The notes: generated from the letters alone by a model not told the origin. A stretch of 6,718 nucleotides of DNA from Candidatus Thorarchaeota archaeon (GCA_016840965.1 JAEORI010000201.1:1-6718), one strand, 5' to 3'. Shown: positions 1-6,574, counted from the first letter of the stretch. Translations and numbers: made by a program.

Positions 1-47
1 AATGAATATAATAACAGATGGAGAAATGCACCAGACGCAATTCCAAT

Positions 48-569
48 TTAGTCACTATGATCTTCAGTCGGTGCCCAAGGAGTCCTTCTAGGCGAGCATC
101 GGGGCACAGTTTCAAAATATGTTTTGTACTCATTTCCAAACCGTTTCAGCAGTCCGGGTTCCTCAGACTTGATGAAGTAAATATGATTTCCCAGGAAGAA
201 GCACATAGCCCATAGAAACACTGCATAACTAGAGAGGATTATGGACTCTCCAAACAAGCCCAGGAGTACTCCAGTTATCATAGGGTTGCGCATGTTCCGA
301 TAGATGCCAACCACGACGAGATTATGAGTCGGTGCCCATGGAGCAAGGGTACCTTTACCAATAGAGGCAAACATCCTGATGCATATTACTAATAGAGATA
401 CCCCGAAGATGAGGATGAGTATTCCAATCAACAAAATTACTAGGTCATAAGGCCATGGAAAATCCCAACCTATAGTTACATCTTTGGTAAGCCACATCAA
501 GACCCAAGGTATGAGAATCATGACAGTTATTGGTAATAAGAATGAGCTCGCGTGTTCGCGTTTACTCAT
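48..569 (-). CDS. ICMT/PEMT-like membrane methyltransferase
   Basis: This is a small integral membrane protein of the isoprenylcysteine carboxyl methyltransferase / phospholipid methyltransferase superfamily, which transfers a methyl group from S-adenosylmethionine to a lipid-linked or prenylated substrate. Numbered from the upstream ATG at 578, hydrophobic segments lie near residues 12-30, 44-67, 101-118 and 119-136. The family signature follows: GIYRNMRNPM at 91-100, an acidic pair at 139-140, and the RFG..Y..Y...VPR pattern at 146-160. The common RHP motif reads RNP here. The frame is open from 578, but I prefer the ATG at 569 because the GGAG at 579-582 abuts the 578 ATG and lies 9 bases before the 569 ATG. 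It follows nadB by about 15 bases and is probably co-transcribed with it. The family call is firm; the substrate (prenylcysteine, phospholipid or other) cannot be told. Confidence 0.82.
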   Translation of the reverse strand: MSKREHASSFLLPITVMILIPWVLMWLTKDVTIGWDFPWPYDLVILLIGILILIFGVSLLVICIRMFASIGKGTLAPWAPTHNLVVVGIYRNMRNPMITGVLLGLFGESIILSSYAVFLWAMCFFLGNHIYFIKSEEPGLLKRFGNEYKTYFETVPRCSPRRTPWAPTEDHSD

Positions 570-578
570 AATGAACAT

Positions 579-582
579 CTCC
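579..582 (-). promoter_or_regulatory. Shine-Dalgarno site favouring the 569 start
   Basis: On the minus strand GGAG sits in the nadB-methyltransferase junction, just after the nadB stop. It directly touches the ATG at 578 (no spacing) but is 9 bases from the in-frame ATG at 569, so it supports the downstream start. Confidence 0.5.
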
Positions 583-584
583 GA

Positions 585-2180
585 TCATTCGATGGCTGCA
601 TAGCCTTTTCGCATGATGGTATCGACGATCTCATTAGATTTCTCAGGATAGTCTATGTTATAATGAGCTCCTCTACTCTCCCTTCGCATCCGAGCCATCC
701 TGATTATGAGCTCTGCTACTAGAGCTATACTCCTGAGCTCAACAAGATCTGGAGTGATTTTAAAATCCCAGTAGAACTCGTTTATCTCCTTTTGAATGAA
801 CTCAATCCGATTTCGTGCGCGGATGAGACGTTTATTCGACCGGGCGATTCCAACATAGTTAATCATAATTCGTCTTATTTCGTCCCATAAATGAGAAATG
901 ACAACCAATTCATCAGGGTCTGTTGCTTCCCCTGGGTCCCAAGGTGGTATTTCAATAGGTTCATGATTAGTTTTTAGTTCCTTAGCTGCAGTAACTGATG
1001 CGTTATGTGCGAGGACTGCAGCCTCAAGAAGTGAATTGGATGCTAGTCTGTTTGCACCATGAAAGCCGGTGCACGAAGTTTCACCAATCGCATAAAGACC
1101 AGACACATCAGTCTGTCCATTGATGTCTGCTTTGACACCACCCATCATATAATGTGCTGCAGGTACTACCGGAATTGGAGACTTCGTTATGTCGATACCA
1201 GCCTTAAGGCATGTTTCGTAGATGTGTGGAAATCGAGTTTTGATATAATCAGGATCTTTGAATGTGATATCAAGCCAGACATGATCGGCTCCAGTCTTTT
1301 TCAGTTCCGTGTCAATTGCCCTAGCAACAACATCGCGAGGCGCTAGCTCTTCATCCTCGTGGTAGTTTTGCATGAACCTTTTTCCATCAGGTCCCAAGAG
1401 CCGTGCACCCTCACCGCGCAGCGCTTCTGATATGAGGAAGGAACGAATCTTATGATGGTACAGAAGTGTTGGGTGAAATTGGACCATCTCGAGATTCATT
1501 ACTGTAGCACCAGCACGGAAAGCCATAGCGATGCCATCGCCAGTAGCTACGTCGGGATTGCTAGTGTAGAGAAAGACTCGACCCGCCCCACCAGTCGCCA
1601 AGATAACAACTTTGGCAGTAAACCGCTCAACTTCGTTTGTGTTGAGGTCTAATATATATGCACCATAAACGCGATTGTTCCTAACAAATAGGTTTACAGC
1701 CATATGGTTCTCATAGATGGTTATACGATCTTCACTTTGTATTTTCTTTGCAAGCGCAAGCTCAATGTCTTCGCCAGTATGATCTTTCACATGTAAGACT
1801 CGACGTTTGCTATGGCCTCCTTCAAGCCCAAGCTCATACTCTCCAGTGGACTCTTGGTCACAGAAATCAACGCCCAAAGCCACCAGTTCCTGAATCCTTG
1901 CAGGACCATCTTTTACAATCTGCTCCACTATATCGTGATGACAGAGACCATCTCCAACACGGATAGTATCAGCAACATGCAATTCAATCGAGTCCTCAGC
2001 AGAAACAACAGCCGCTATTCCTCCCTGTGCTCTTATGGTGGCAGACTCTGTGAGACGATCTTTCGTGACGATATTGACCGTTCCGTATTTTGAGGCTTTT
2101 ATGGAGAATAACTGACCAGCAAGCCCACTACCAATGACTAGAAAATCCGATGAATAGATTTTGTTGGCAGACCTTGTCAT
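585..2180 (-). CDS. nadB: L-aspartate oxidase (quinolinate synthesis)
   Basis: NadB is an FAD-dependent cytoplasmic enzyme that oxidises L-aspartate to iminoaspartate, which NadA condenses with dihydroxyacetone phosphate to make quinolinate for NAD. The 531-residue length matches the family (E. coli about 540). Visible features are the FAD dinucleotide-binding motif VIGSGLAG (15-22), AQGGIAA (51-57), EGGHSKRR (120-127), ATGGAG (195-200), SEALRGEGARLL (251-262), HYMMGG (343-348), NRLASNSLLE (377-386) and a C-terminal RRESRGAHY segment (499-507). E120, R255, H343 and R378 line up with known substrate or catalytic residues of E. coli NadB (E121, R290, H351, R386). EGGHSKRR argues for NadB over the related SdhA/FrdA flavoproteins, and no succinate dehydrogenase partners are nearby. 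The ATG is the first possible start: an in-frame TGA lies 24 bases upstream and GGAG lies 8 bases before it. No nadA or nadC is present in the window. Confidence 0.95.
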   Translation of the reverse strand: MTRSANKIYSSDFLVIGSGLAGQLFSIKASKYGTVNIVTKDRLTESATIRAQGGIAAVVSAEDSIELHVADTIRVGDGLCHHDIVEQIVKDGPARIQELVALGVDFCDQESTGEYELGLEGGHSKRRVLHVKDHTGEDIELALAKKIQSEDRITIYENHMAVNLFVRNNRVYGAYILDLNTNEVERFTAKVVILATGGAGRVFLYTSNPDVATGDGIAMAFRAGATVMNLEMVQFHPTLLYHHKIRSFLISEALRGEGARLLGPDGKRFMQNYHEDEELAPRDVVARAIDTELKKTGADHVWLDITFKDPDYIKTRFPHIYETCLKAGIDITKSPIPVVPAAHYMMGGVKADINGQTDVSGLYAIGETSCTGFHGANRLASNSLLEAAVLAHNASVTAAKELKTNHEPIEIPPWDPGEATDPDELVVISHLWDEIRRIMINYVGIARSNKRLIRARNRIEFIQKEINEFYWDFKITPDLVELRSIALVAELIIRMARMRRESRGAHYNIDYPEKSNEIVDTIMRKGYAAIE

Positions 2181-2188
2181 CGTGATTT

Positions 2189-2192
2189 CTCC
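2189..2192 (-). promoter_or_regulatory. Shine-Dalgarno site of nadB
   Basis: Minus-strand GGAG, 8 bases before the nadB ATG at 2180. Together with the in-frame TGA upstream it fixes the start. Confidence 0.6.
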
Positions 2193-2206
2193 ATGTTTCG
2201 GTCACC

Positions 2207-2214
2207 CTATTTAA
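2207..2214 (-). promoter_or_regulatory. TATA-like element upstream of nadB
   Basis: On the minus strand this reads TTAAATAG, preceded by G, and begins 34 bases before the nadB ATG. It shares GTTAAATA with the candidate promoter at 3032-3039. A standard archaeal spacing of about 26 bases from box centre to transcription start would put the RNA start inside or past the GGAG, so either the spacing is unusual or another box is used. Tentative. Confidence 0.35.
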
Positions 2215-2249
2215 CTCATAAGGGTTCGTGAATGTAGTAGGAAGACATT

Positions 2250-2261
2250 AACACAAGTGTT
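2250..2261. repeat. Inverted repeat in divergent promoter region
   Basis: AACAC-AA-GTGTT is a perfect 5-base inverted repeat with a 2-base centre. It lies between nadB (minus) and the zinc-finger gene (plus), about 32 bases before the latter's ATG. A dyad of this size in a divergent promoter could bind a dimeric regulator, but 5-base arms also arise by chance. Confidence 0.25.
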
Positions 2262-2292
2262 GCATTTATTCACAAGAAGGGACTGATGAATA

Positions 2293-3006
2293 ATGACAAA
2301 CTGTGCAGAATGTATACGGTATGGCTATTCGCGAACCAATCAAGTAGTGTATCCATGTGCACTCTGCGGAGAGCTAAGATGTGAAGACCATACAATCTGG
2401 GTTCCAGCGCATGAAATTGACCGACCATTAGATGAGAATCAAGCACTCCTTCAATTGTTTCGAAAGCAATCAAAACAAGGTGGATGGTATTGTTTCTGCG
2501 GGCGTTCCTCACACGTTCCGCGTGGTGTTTCCTATCGCGCAGGTTCAAATAGAGAAGGAGGAAAAACAGTTACTTCCATATTCGAACATGAGAAGAAACC
2601 CGGCCTTGAAATGTTTCGTATGTGGGAAACAGGAGTGATAGAGGACGGATATGAAAAATCATGGGAAGTTAAGAACTATGCACTCTCATGCTCTGTTGCA
2701 ACTATTATGGTCTTAATCGCGTCCCTTCATGCAGCGCAGAGAACAAAAACCGGATTTCTTGACACCATTTATCGCACCGCCATCAGTACAGTCGGTGAAA
2801 AGAAAGACACATTCTTCGTCCCATCAAAGAAATTGTTAGAGATGTCTGTGGGGGAAAATCCGAATATGAGTGCACTTGTAGAATTCATATGCTCTAGGTG
2901 TGCCGTGATTGCATGTTTGAATAGGCAAGCCCCATTCTATGATCAGAAGCTCTTCAAAGTAATTGTATCAACGCCAGAAACTCTTTTCGTAAATAATGAA
3001 CCATGA
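2293..3006 (+). CDS. AN1-like zinc finger protein, function unknown
   Basis: The 237-residue protein opens with a metal-binding module: C4-x2-C7, C22-x2-C25, C30-x2-H33 and H40. The spacing C-x2-C-x14-C-x2-C-x4-C-x2-H-x6-H resembles AN1-type zinc fingers, which bind two zinc ions, although the usual final H-x-C cysteine is missing. C67, C69 and H74 follow and could supply the remaining ligand. The part after about residue 100 is not recognised: it looks mostly helical, has a hydrophobic stretch around 131-146, and carries another C200-x2-C203 pair plus C208. No signal peptide is evident, so a cytoplasmic location is likely. Two in-frame TGA codons just upstream make the ATG at 2293 the first possible start; AAGGG about 11 bases earlier is a weak ribosome site. 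AN1 fingers in eukaryotes often occur in ubiquitin and stress proteins, but no such role can be assigned here. Confidence 0.8.
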   Translation: MTNCAECIRYGYSRTNQVVYPCALCGELRCEDHTIWVPAHEIDRPLDENQALLQLFRKQSKQGGWYCFCGRSSHVPRGVSYRAGSNREGGKTVTSIFEHEKKPGLEMFRMWETGVIEDGYEKSWEVKNYALSCSVATIMVLIASLHAAQRTKTGFLDTIYRTAISTVGEKKDTFFVPSKKLLEMSVGENPNMSALVEFICSRCAVIACLNRQAPFYDQKLFKVIVSTPETLFVNNEP

Positions 3007-3031
3007 CTAGCAGTGAATAACATCAGATATG

Positions 3032-3040
3032 GTTAAATAT
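3032..3040 (+). promoter_or_regulatory. TATA-like promoter, possibly leaderless start
   Basis: GTTAAATAT lies 19-27 bases before the ATG at 3059, and no good Shine-Dalgarno sequence lies between them. This is close to the geometry of an archaeal leaderless transcript, where RNA begins at or next to the start codon. It suggests the longin-like gene has its own promoter even though it follows the zinc-finger gene by only 52 bases. Confidence 0.5.
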
Positions 3041-3058
3041 TGAAAATTTGAGCTCATC

Positions 3059-3949
3059 ATGGAGCTGGCTTGTGTGGATATTGAAGGAATAGTCATATTC
3101 GACGCAGCAGCAGGAGTTCCTTTATTCTCCAGAATGAAGACAAAGACTGATCCTTCATTATTTTCTAGTTTTATAGCAGCTATTGCTCATTTCACGAAGG
3201 AAATGAAACTTGGAGGTTTATCATCCTTTACTACTGAAGAAAAGGTAATCTATTTAGCTCCAAGAGACAAGATTGTAACTGCTCTCATCGCACCAAAGAA
3301 GAAAGAGTATGAACAAGCTTATTCCTTGGCAGACGAATTGGGAAAACAGTTTGAAGAGAGTGGTTTAAGCTCAGAAGTTTCAACAACATTATACAACGAG
3401 TTTGCAGAGATTGCTGACCAATACCTTAGGAAAATCCAGAACCCCTTCTTAACAAGAGTTTCAGAATTCATTCAAGAGGAGTATGATGGGAAAGTTTCTA
3501 TCAGACCTAGTCTAATGAAGCAAGATGGTTCTCAAGGCACTGTGGATTTGCTAATTGACGCTGGAAGAAAAGAGTCCATCGGGAGTGACTCGTGGGGACA
3601 TTTTGGGGAGAACTATAGTTTTGTCAAGGCTATTGAAACTCGAGCTGGAAGGACACATATCATCGACTTCATTGATTCGTTGGACAATTTTGCAGTCCTT
3701 ACTATGAAAAAGGATGAGATGGTGGTCCAACCATATTTTCCGTCAAAAGCCATAATTGTTGCAAGAGAGTATGACAATGCCGCTATTGACTTTCTCAAGA
3801 AACTACCTCAGGGAAAGAAAAGGAGATACATTGATGGTGCGTACCTCTTTGCAGGCTTCAAACCAAGGGGGATTCCAAAGGACACCAGATGCACTCTAGA
3901 TGTCTGGGAGTGGCATGATGACCAGAAACCAATACGTATCGAAATATGA
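3059..3949 (+). CDS. Longin/roadblock-like domain protein
   Basis: Residues 1 to about 105 show the strand-strand-helix-strand-strand-helix order typical of longin/roadblock-like domains: a hydrophobic strand with IVIFD (11-15), a hairpin to GVPLFSR (19-25), a helix (33-49), strands at about 54-67 and 71-79, then a helix at 84-100. These domains dimerise or bind small Ras-like GTPases and are abundant in Asgard archaea. The N-terminal call is by pattern, without a search. Residues 125-296 are not recognised; they look mixed alpha/beta with a basic patch KKRR (253-256) and a tryptophan-rich tail (W283, W285). No signal peptide or membrane segment is seen, so it is probably cytoplasmic. The ATG is the first possible start because an in-frame TGA lies 18 bases upstream. 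A GTPase-regulating or trafficking role is plausible but unproven. Confidence 0.75.
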   Translation: MELACVDIEGIVIFDAAAGVPLFSRMKTKTDPSLFSSFIAAIAHFTKEMKLGGLSSFTTEEKVIYLAPRDKIVTALIAPKKKEYEQAYSLADELGKQFEESGLSSEVSTTLYNEFAEIADQYLRKIQNPFLTRVSEFIQEEYDGKVSIRPSLMKQDGSQGTVDLLIDAGRKESIGSDSWGHFGENYSFVKAIETRAGRTHIIDFIDSLDNFAVLTMKKDEMVVQPYFPSKAIIVAREYDNAAIDFLKKLPQGKKRRYIDGAYLFAGFKPRGIPKDTRCTLDVWEWHDDQKPIRIEI

Positions 3950-3969
3950 ATCTCAGCAAATATCGATAC
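3936..3969. repeat. AT-rich inverted repeat at the 3' end of the longin-like gene
   Basis: GTATCG (3936-3941) pairs with CGATAC (3964-3969). Inside it, ATAT pairs with ATAT with a 2-base bulge, giving about ten base pairs around a 12-base loop that includes the stop codon. A second copy of CGATAC occurs at 3987-3992 and could pair instead. It could protect or end transcripts in the convergent gap 3950-4011. No strong T-run follows on either strand, so terminator function is uncertain. Confidence 0.3.
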
Positions 3970-4011
3970 ACACCCTCTCGATTCTTCGATACTTAATGTT
4001 CGAATTTCCAT

Positions 4012-6342
4012 TTATCGATGATATGTCAATACGACATCATTTGACAAGGGAATTAATCGAAGGTGAGGAGAGCGATCATTCTCAGCCCGGTCAACAATAC
4101 TTCCGCCATATGCTTTCACCATTCGTATTGGGGTACTATTAGGCAAATGAATTTCAATCTCATCAGGGAGAATTTCCATGCCAGTTTCAATCTGGTGTTG
4201 ATTTGTTGACATACCGATGTCAATATGCGCCTTTCCAAACCTAGTAGGAAGTCCATTAATCGTGAGGGGTTTCTTTGCTGTAAACCATTCACTTGGTATA
4301 CCAGCAAGAAAGACAAGGTTGTTTTGATCCTCGAAAACAAGCATGTCACTGATAAGGAGAACGAGGTCTGCAGCAGCTAATACGCTTGCTCCATCTCCGT
4401 TAGCACCACCAAAAGTCCGGGGATTTACGAAATCCGGAAGGAGAAAATCTTCAGAGAGAAATTCAAGAGCCCTTTGCAGGAGAGGCTCAGCTACATCACG
4501 CACCTTGTCCCAAACGTAAAACTGCGCAAGTCTTAGCGCGAGATGGCTCGAAGGAAACTCTTCAGTTTCATTAGCTTTCCAGAGACCTCGTATAAGACGC
4601 CTTTCGGATATATCTTTGCAAAGAGATCTGAGAAAATGCTTATCGAATCCGTCAATCTTAAGTTGAATTATACTTGTCAATATGTCAAGTAGGGTCCTAT
4701 CAATTTCAGGCATGTGGGGGTCATTGGAGCGAGGCCACCTAGCTGTTTGAATTTCATAAAATTTTTCTTGTAAATGTTTTTCAACCTGAGAAACAGTGTT
4801 TCTTATTTTTGAAGCTAAGGCTACTTCAGTCAGAGCGAAGTAGTTCAAACTCTCTTTAAGTGCCGCAAAATCCCAGAGTAATTCATTGAATTCCATCAAC
4901 ATACTAGAATTCAGAAGACGATAATGTTCAAGTGGGGCATCTTCGGCTTCATTTTCGAAATGCTCATTGGAATAATGACTGACCCCAATCTTCAAGGAAT
5001 GATCTGCCGCAAGTTTTGTAATTAGGTGTTCAGCCAGAAATACAAGGTGATTGTGTGTATCATGCAGAGATTCTCTTTTTAACGAATATCCTTGCATCTT
5101 CAAGAATCCCCATAACATCGGGGAAATCATTGTAGCATCTAAGATATACTCAGAACTCTGAATAGTCTTAGCTAGTTTGTGCATAAGTTGATGAACTACA
5201 TCAAGTCCGCCAGACTTAATTAAAGCAAGGAGAATTCTCATTCGTTCCTTCCAGTTCAAAATGAGCTTACTTTGGCCTGAAGCTTCTGAAAACAACACTG
5301 ACCAAGCTTGAATGGCGAGACATGCAGAAGTCTGCGATAAAACATTATCCAGTCGTTCGTCGGGGAATAGAGTTACGCAACGTTTCTTGGAAAACTCATA
5401 CCATTTTCCAATCGCCAAGTCTCGATTATGACTATCGGGTTTGTGGGTTGCAGATACATCTGTGTGATATATCTCAAGAGGAGAAGCAAAGAGAATTGTC
5501 TTGGTTCCTGCAGGGGCAAGCTCGATACTAAATTTCAGTACAGCAGTTCCTAATCCTTCTTTAGAGAAGATTTTGTAGTCATACCTAGTTTCATCAGACA
5601 GAATGGCTTCAGGAATTGAGATGTCGTTTGCATCGACCAAGTAGACAGCAGATGGACCAGTGTCAAACCGGACTGCTAGAGTTTCATTAACAAAGACTTG
5701 ATTGTTCGTTGCATCAAATTCAATTGTTTCGATTGGCTCAAAACCCATCACAGACATAGGTCTAAGAGTAAAATAGAAGGTCATTGTCGCACGTTCAAGT
5801 GAGATGTTTTTCAAAATGATTTCATTATAGAGGTAGTCAATGTCTTGGTCTTCAACATGATAGACTAGTCTGGTGAAATCGACTGATTGAATATGAGTCT
5901 TCCATTCGTAGAGTTGGTCTTCGGTTGAAACAAGTCTTAGCTGCGGCTCGTCCTTTCCCATTAGTGCAGGAAAAGTGATTCCATCTGATCCAAGAATCCA
6001 TACATCTATTGCTCCACAGCTTGGGATGGTTGTTACTAATCCTCGTGAATCAGCCAGACCGAATTTCTTTGAACCTGCACCACCTATCGGAAACCAATTC
6101 CGATATGCATTGTTTGGTAGTTCAGATATTAGAACTTCTTCACCATCATAGTCTTTCAAGGTAAGGTCTACCCATGAAAGGAGCATCCAAGGTTCAGCTT
6201 CAAGATAGACATATGCATTGAGTTGCTCTCTTAGATAATTTATTTCTGAATCTGCAGGCATCTTAATGGTTGGTAATTGCAATCTATGATTCTGTGCCAC
6301 TCTTCTAAAACGTTGCAAACGAACAGAATCATCAATTACCAA
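4012..6342 (-). CDS. Six-hairpin glycosidase-like protein
   Basis: This 776-residue protein lacks a signal peptide and is probably cytoplasmic. Its organisation resembles GH15/debranching-type glycoside hydrolases. An N-terminal strand-rich region (about 40-295) includes a beta-sandwich-like stretch with ILKNISLERATMTFYF (176-191). It is followed by a long helical region (about 325-670) with paired helices such as 480-510 and 597-630. A closing segment has NPRTFGGANGDG (640-651), a helix to 668, GIPSEWF (681-687) and GLPTRFG (697-703), then a strand-rich tail. By recollection, similar archaeal proteins carry a GDGHHGWAAAE-type motif where this one has GDGASVLAAAD, so activity is doubtful. Candidate acids are E484, E487, D491 and D650. 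The start is TTG with GAGGT 8 bases upstream; the next in-frame ATG is codon 28. A role in glycogen or other glucan handling is inference; a non-catalytic protein is possible. Confidence 0.6.
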   Translation of the reverse strand: MVIDDSVRLQRFRRVAQNHRLQLPTIKMPADSEINYLREQLNAYVYLEAEPWMLLSWVDLTLKDYDGEEVLISELPNNAYRNWFPIGGAGSKKFGLADSRGLVTTIPSCGAIDVWILGSDGITFPALMGKDEPQLRLVSTEDQLYEWKTHIQSVDFTRLVYHVEDQDIDYLYNEIILKNISLERATMTFYFTLRPMSVMGFEPIETIEFDATNNQVFVNETLAVRFDTGPSAVYLVDANDISIPEAILSDETRYDYKIFSKEGLGTAVLKFSIELAPAGTKTILFASPLEIYHTDVSATHKPDSHNRDLAIGKWYEFSKKRCVTLFPDERLDNVLSQTSACLAIQAWSVLFSEASGQSKLILNWKERMRILLALIKSGGLDVVHQLMHKLAKTIQSSEYILDATMISPMLWGFLKMQGYSLKRESLHDTHNHLVFLAEHLITKLAADHSLKIGVSHYSNEHFENEAEDAPLEHYRLLNSSMLMEFNELLWDFAALKESLNYFALTEVALASKIRNTVSQVEKHLQEKFYEIQTARWPRSNDPHMPEIDRTLLDILTSIIQLKIDGFDKHFLRSLCKDISERRLIRGLWKANETEEFPSSHLALRLAQFYVWDKVRDVAEPLLQRALEFLSEDFLLPDFVNPRTFGGANGDGASVLAAADLVLLISDMLVFEDQNNLVFLAGIPSEWFTAKKPLTINGLPTRFGKAHIDIGMSTNQHQIETGMEILPDEIEIHLPNSTPIRMVKAYGGSIVDRAENDRSPHLRLIPLSNDVVLTYHR

Positions 6343-6350
6343 TCCAAAGA

Positions 6351-6355
6351 ACCTC
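6351..6355 (-). promoter_or_regulatory. Shine-Dalgarno site supporting a TTG start
   Basis: Minus-strand GAGGT ends 8 bases before the TTG at 6342. No ATG or GTG occurs in frame between the upstream TAG (about 105 bases earlier) and the TTG, and the first ATG is 27 codons inside, so this site decides the start. Confidence 0.6.
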
Positions 6356-6388
6356 GTTCGGAAAATATTCGTTTCCTTTAATACTACG

Positions 6389-6405
6389 AAAGATTTACGG
6401 TCTTT
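6389..6405. repeat. Short inverted repeat upstream of the glycosidase-like gene
   Basis: AAAGA (6389-6393) and TCTTT (6401-6405) are complementary around a 7-base centre, about 50-60 bases before the TTG start. It could be an operator or chance; low weight. Confidence 0.2.
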
Positions 6406-6521
6406 GTCATTTATTTGTATGTTTAGGCTATCTCCCGAAAAAACGACCTAAGCCCCTAATCATGAGCTAGATGATAAGTGCTAAAGCCTTAATAGAGCTA
6501 AACCAAAGATTGCCTTCGTCA

Positions 6522-6530
6522 AGTATAATT
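6522..6530 (+). promoter_or_regulatory. Candidate TATA element for the permease
   Basis: AGTATAATT lies about 52-60 bases before the permease ATG. With usual archaeal spacing, transcription would begin near 6550, leaving a leader of roughly 30 bases that contains the GAGGG ribosome site. It is the best TATA-like match in the 239-base gap. Confidence 0.4.
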
Positions 6531-6543
6531 TGTAGAAACCTTA

Positions 6544-6561
6544 GTTGGTTTTAGAGCCAAC
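6544..6561 (+). repeat. Hairpin at the predicted permease transcription start
   Basis: GTTGGTTTTAGAGCCAAC folds into a stem of seven pairs (one G-T wobble) with a TTAG loop. The outer five pairs, GTTGG/CCAAC, are perfect. It sits about 20 bases downstream of the candidate TATA box and 8 bases before the ribosome site, so it could be an operator or a 5' leader structure. Confidence 0.4.
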
Positions 6562-6569
6562 AGAGAAAA

Positions 6570-6574
6570 GAGGG
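6570..6574 (+). promoter_or_regulatory. Shine-Dalgarno site of the permease
   Basis: GAGGG ends 7 bases before the ATG at 6582, a strong, well-spaced ribosome-binding site. Confidence 0.65.

Noticed and set aside
1..47. A further gene or terminator downstream of the methyltransferase
   Set aside because: Only 47 bases are available, with no start codon plus ribosome site on the minus strand and no clear hairpin with a T-run.
1059..2093. Several open frames of 66-95 codons on the plus strand opposite nadB
   Set aside because: They lie antisense to a strongly conserved enzyme and their translations show no domain-like pattern; they are shadows of nadB codon use.
585..2180. Succinate dehydrogenase/fumarate reductase flavoprotein as an alternative to NadB
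   Set aside because: The EGGHSKRR and AQGGIAA segments and the 531-residue length fit NadB, and no iron-sulfur or membrane-anchor subunit genes are nearby.
2270..2548. 92-codon minus-strand frame overlapping the start of the zinc-finger gene
   Set aside because: It is antisense to the conserved Cys/His coding region and has no recognisable pattern.
3900..4142. 80-codon plus-strand frame across the convergent gap
   Set aside because: It overlaps the ends of both neighbouring genes and shows no domain features.
4116..4349. 77-codon minus-strand frame inside the glycosidase-like gene
   Set aside because: It is an alternate frame on the same strand inside a well-supported gene, with no evidence of overlap coding.
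5322..5531. 69-codon plus-strand frame opposite the glycosidase-like gene
   Set aside because: Antisense shadow with no family resemblance.
6438..6443. Six-T run on the minus strand (A-run on the plus strand) as a terminator
   Set aside because: It lies upstream of both divergent genes, where no transcript would be expected to end, and has no clear stem before it.
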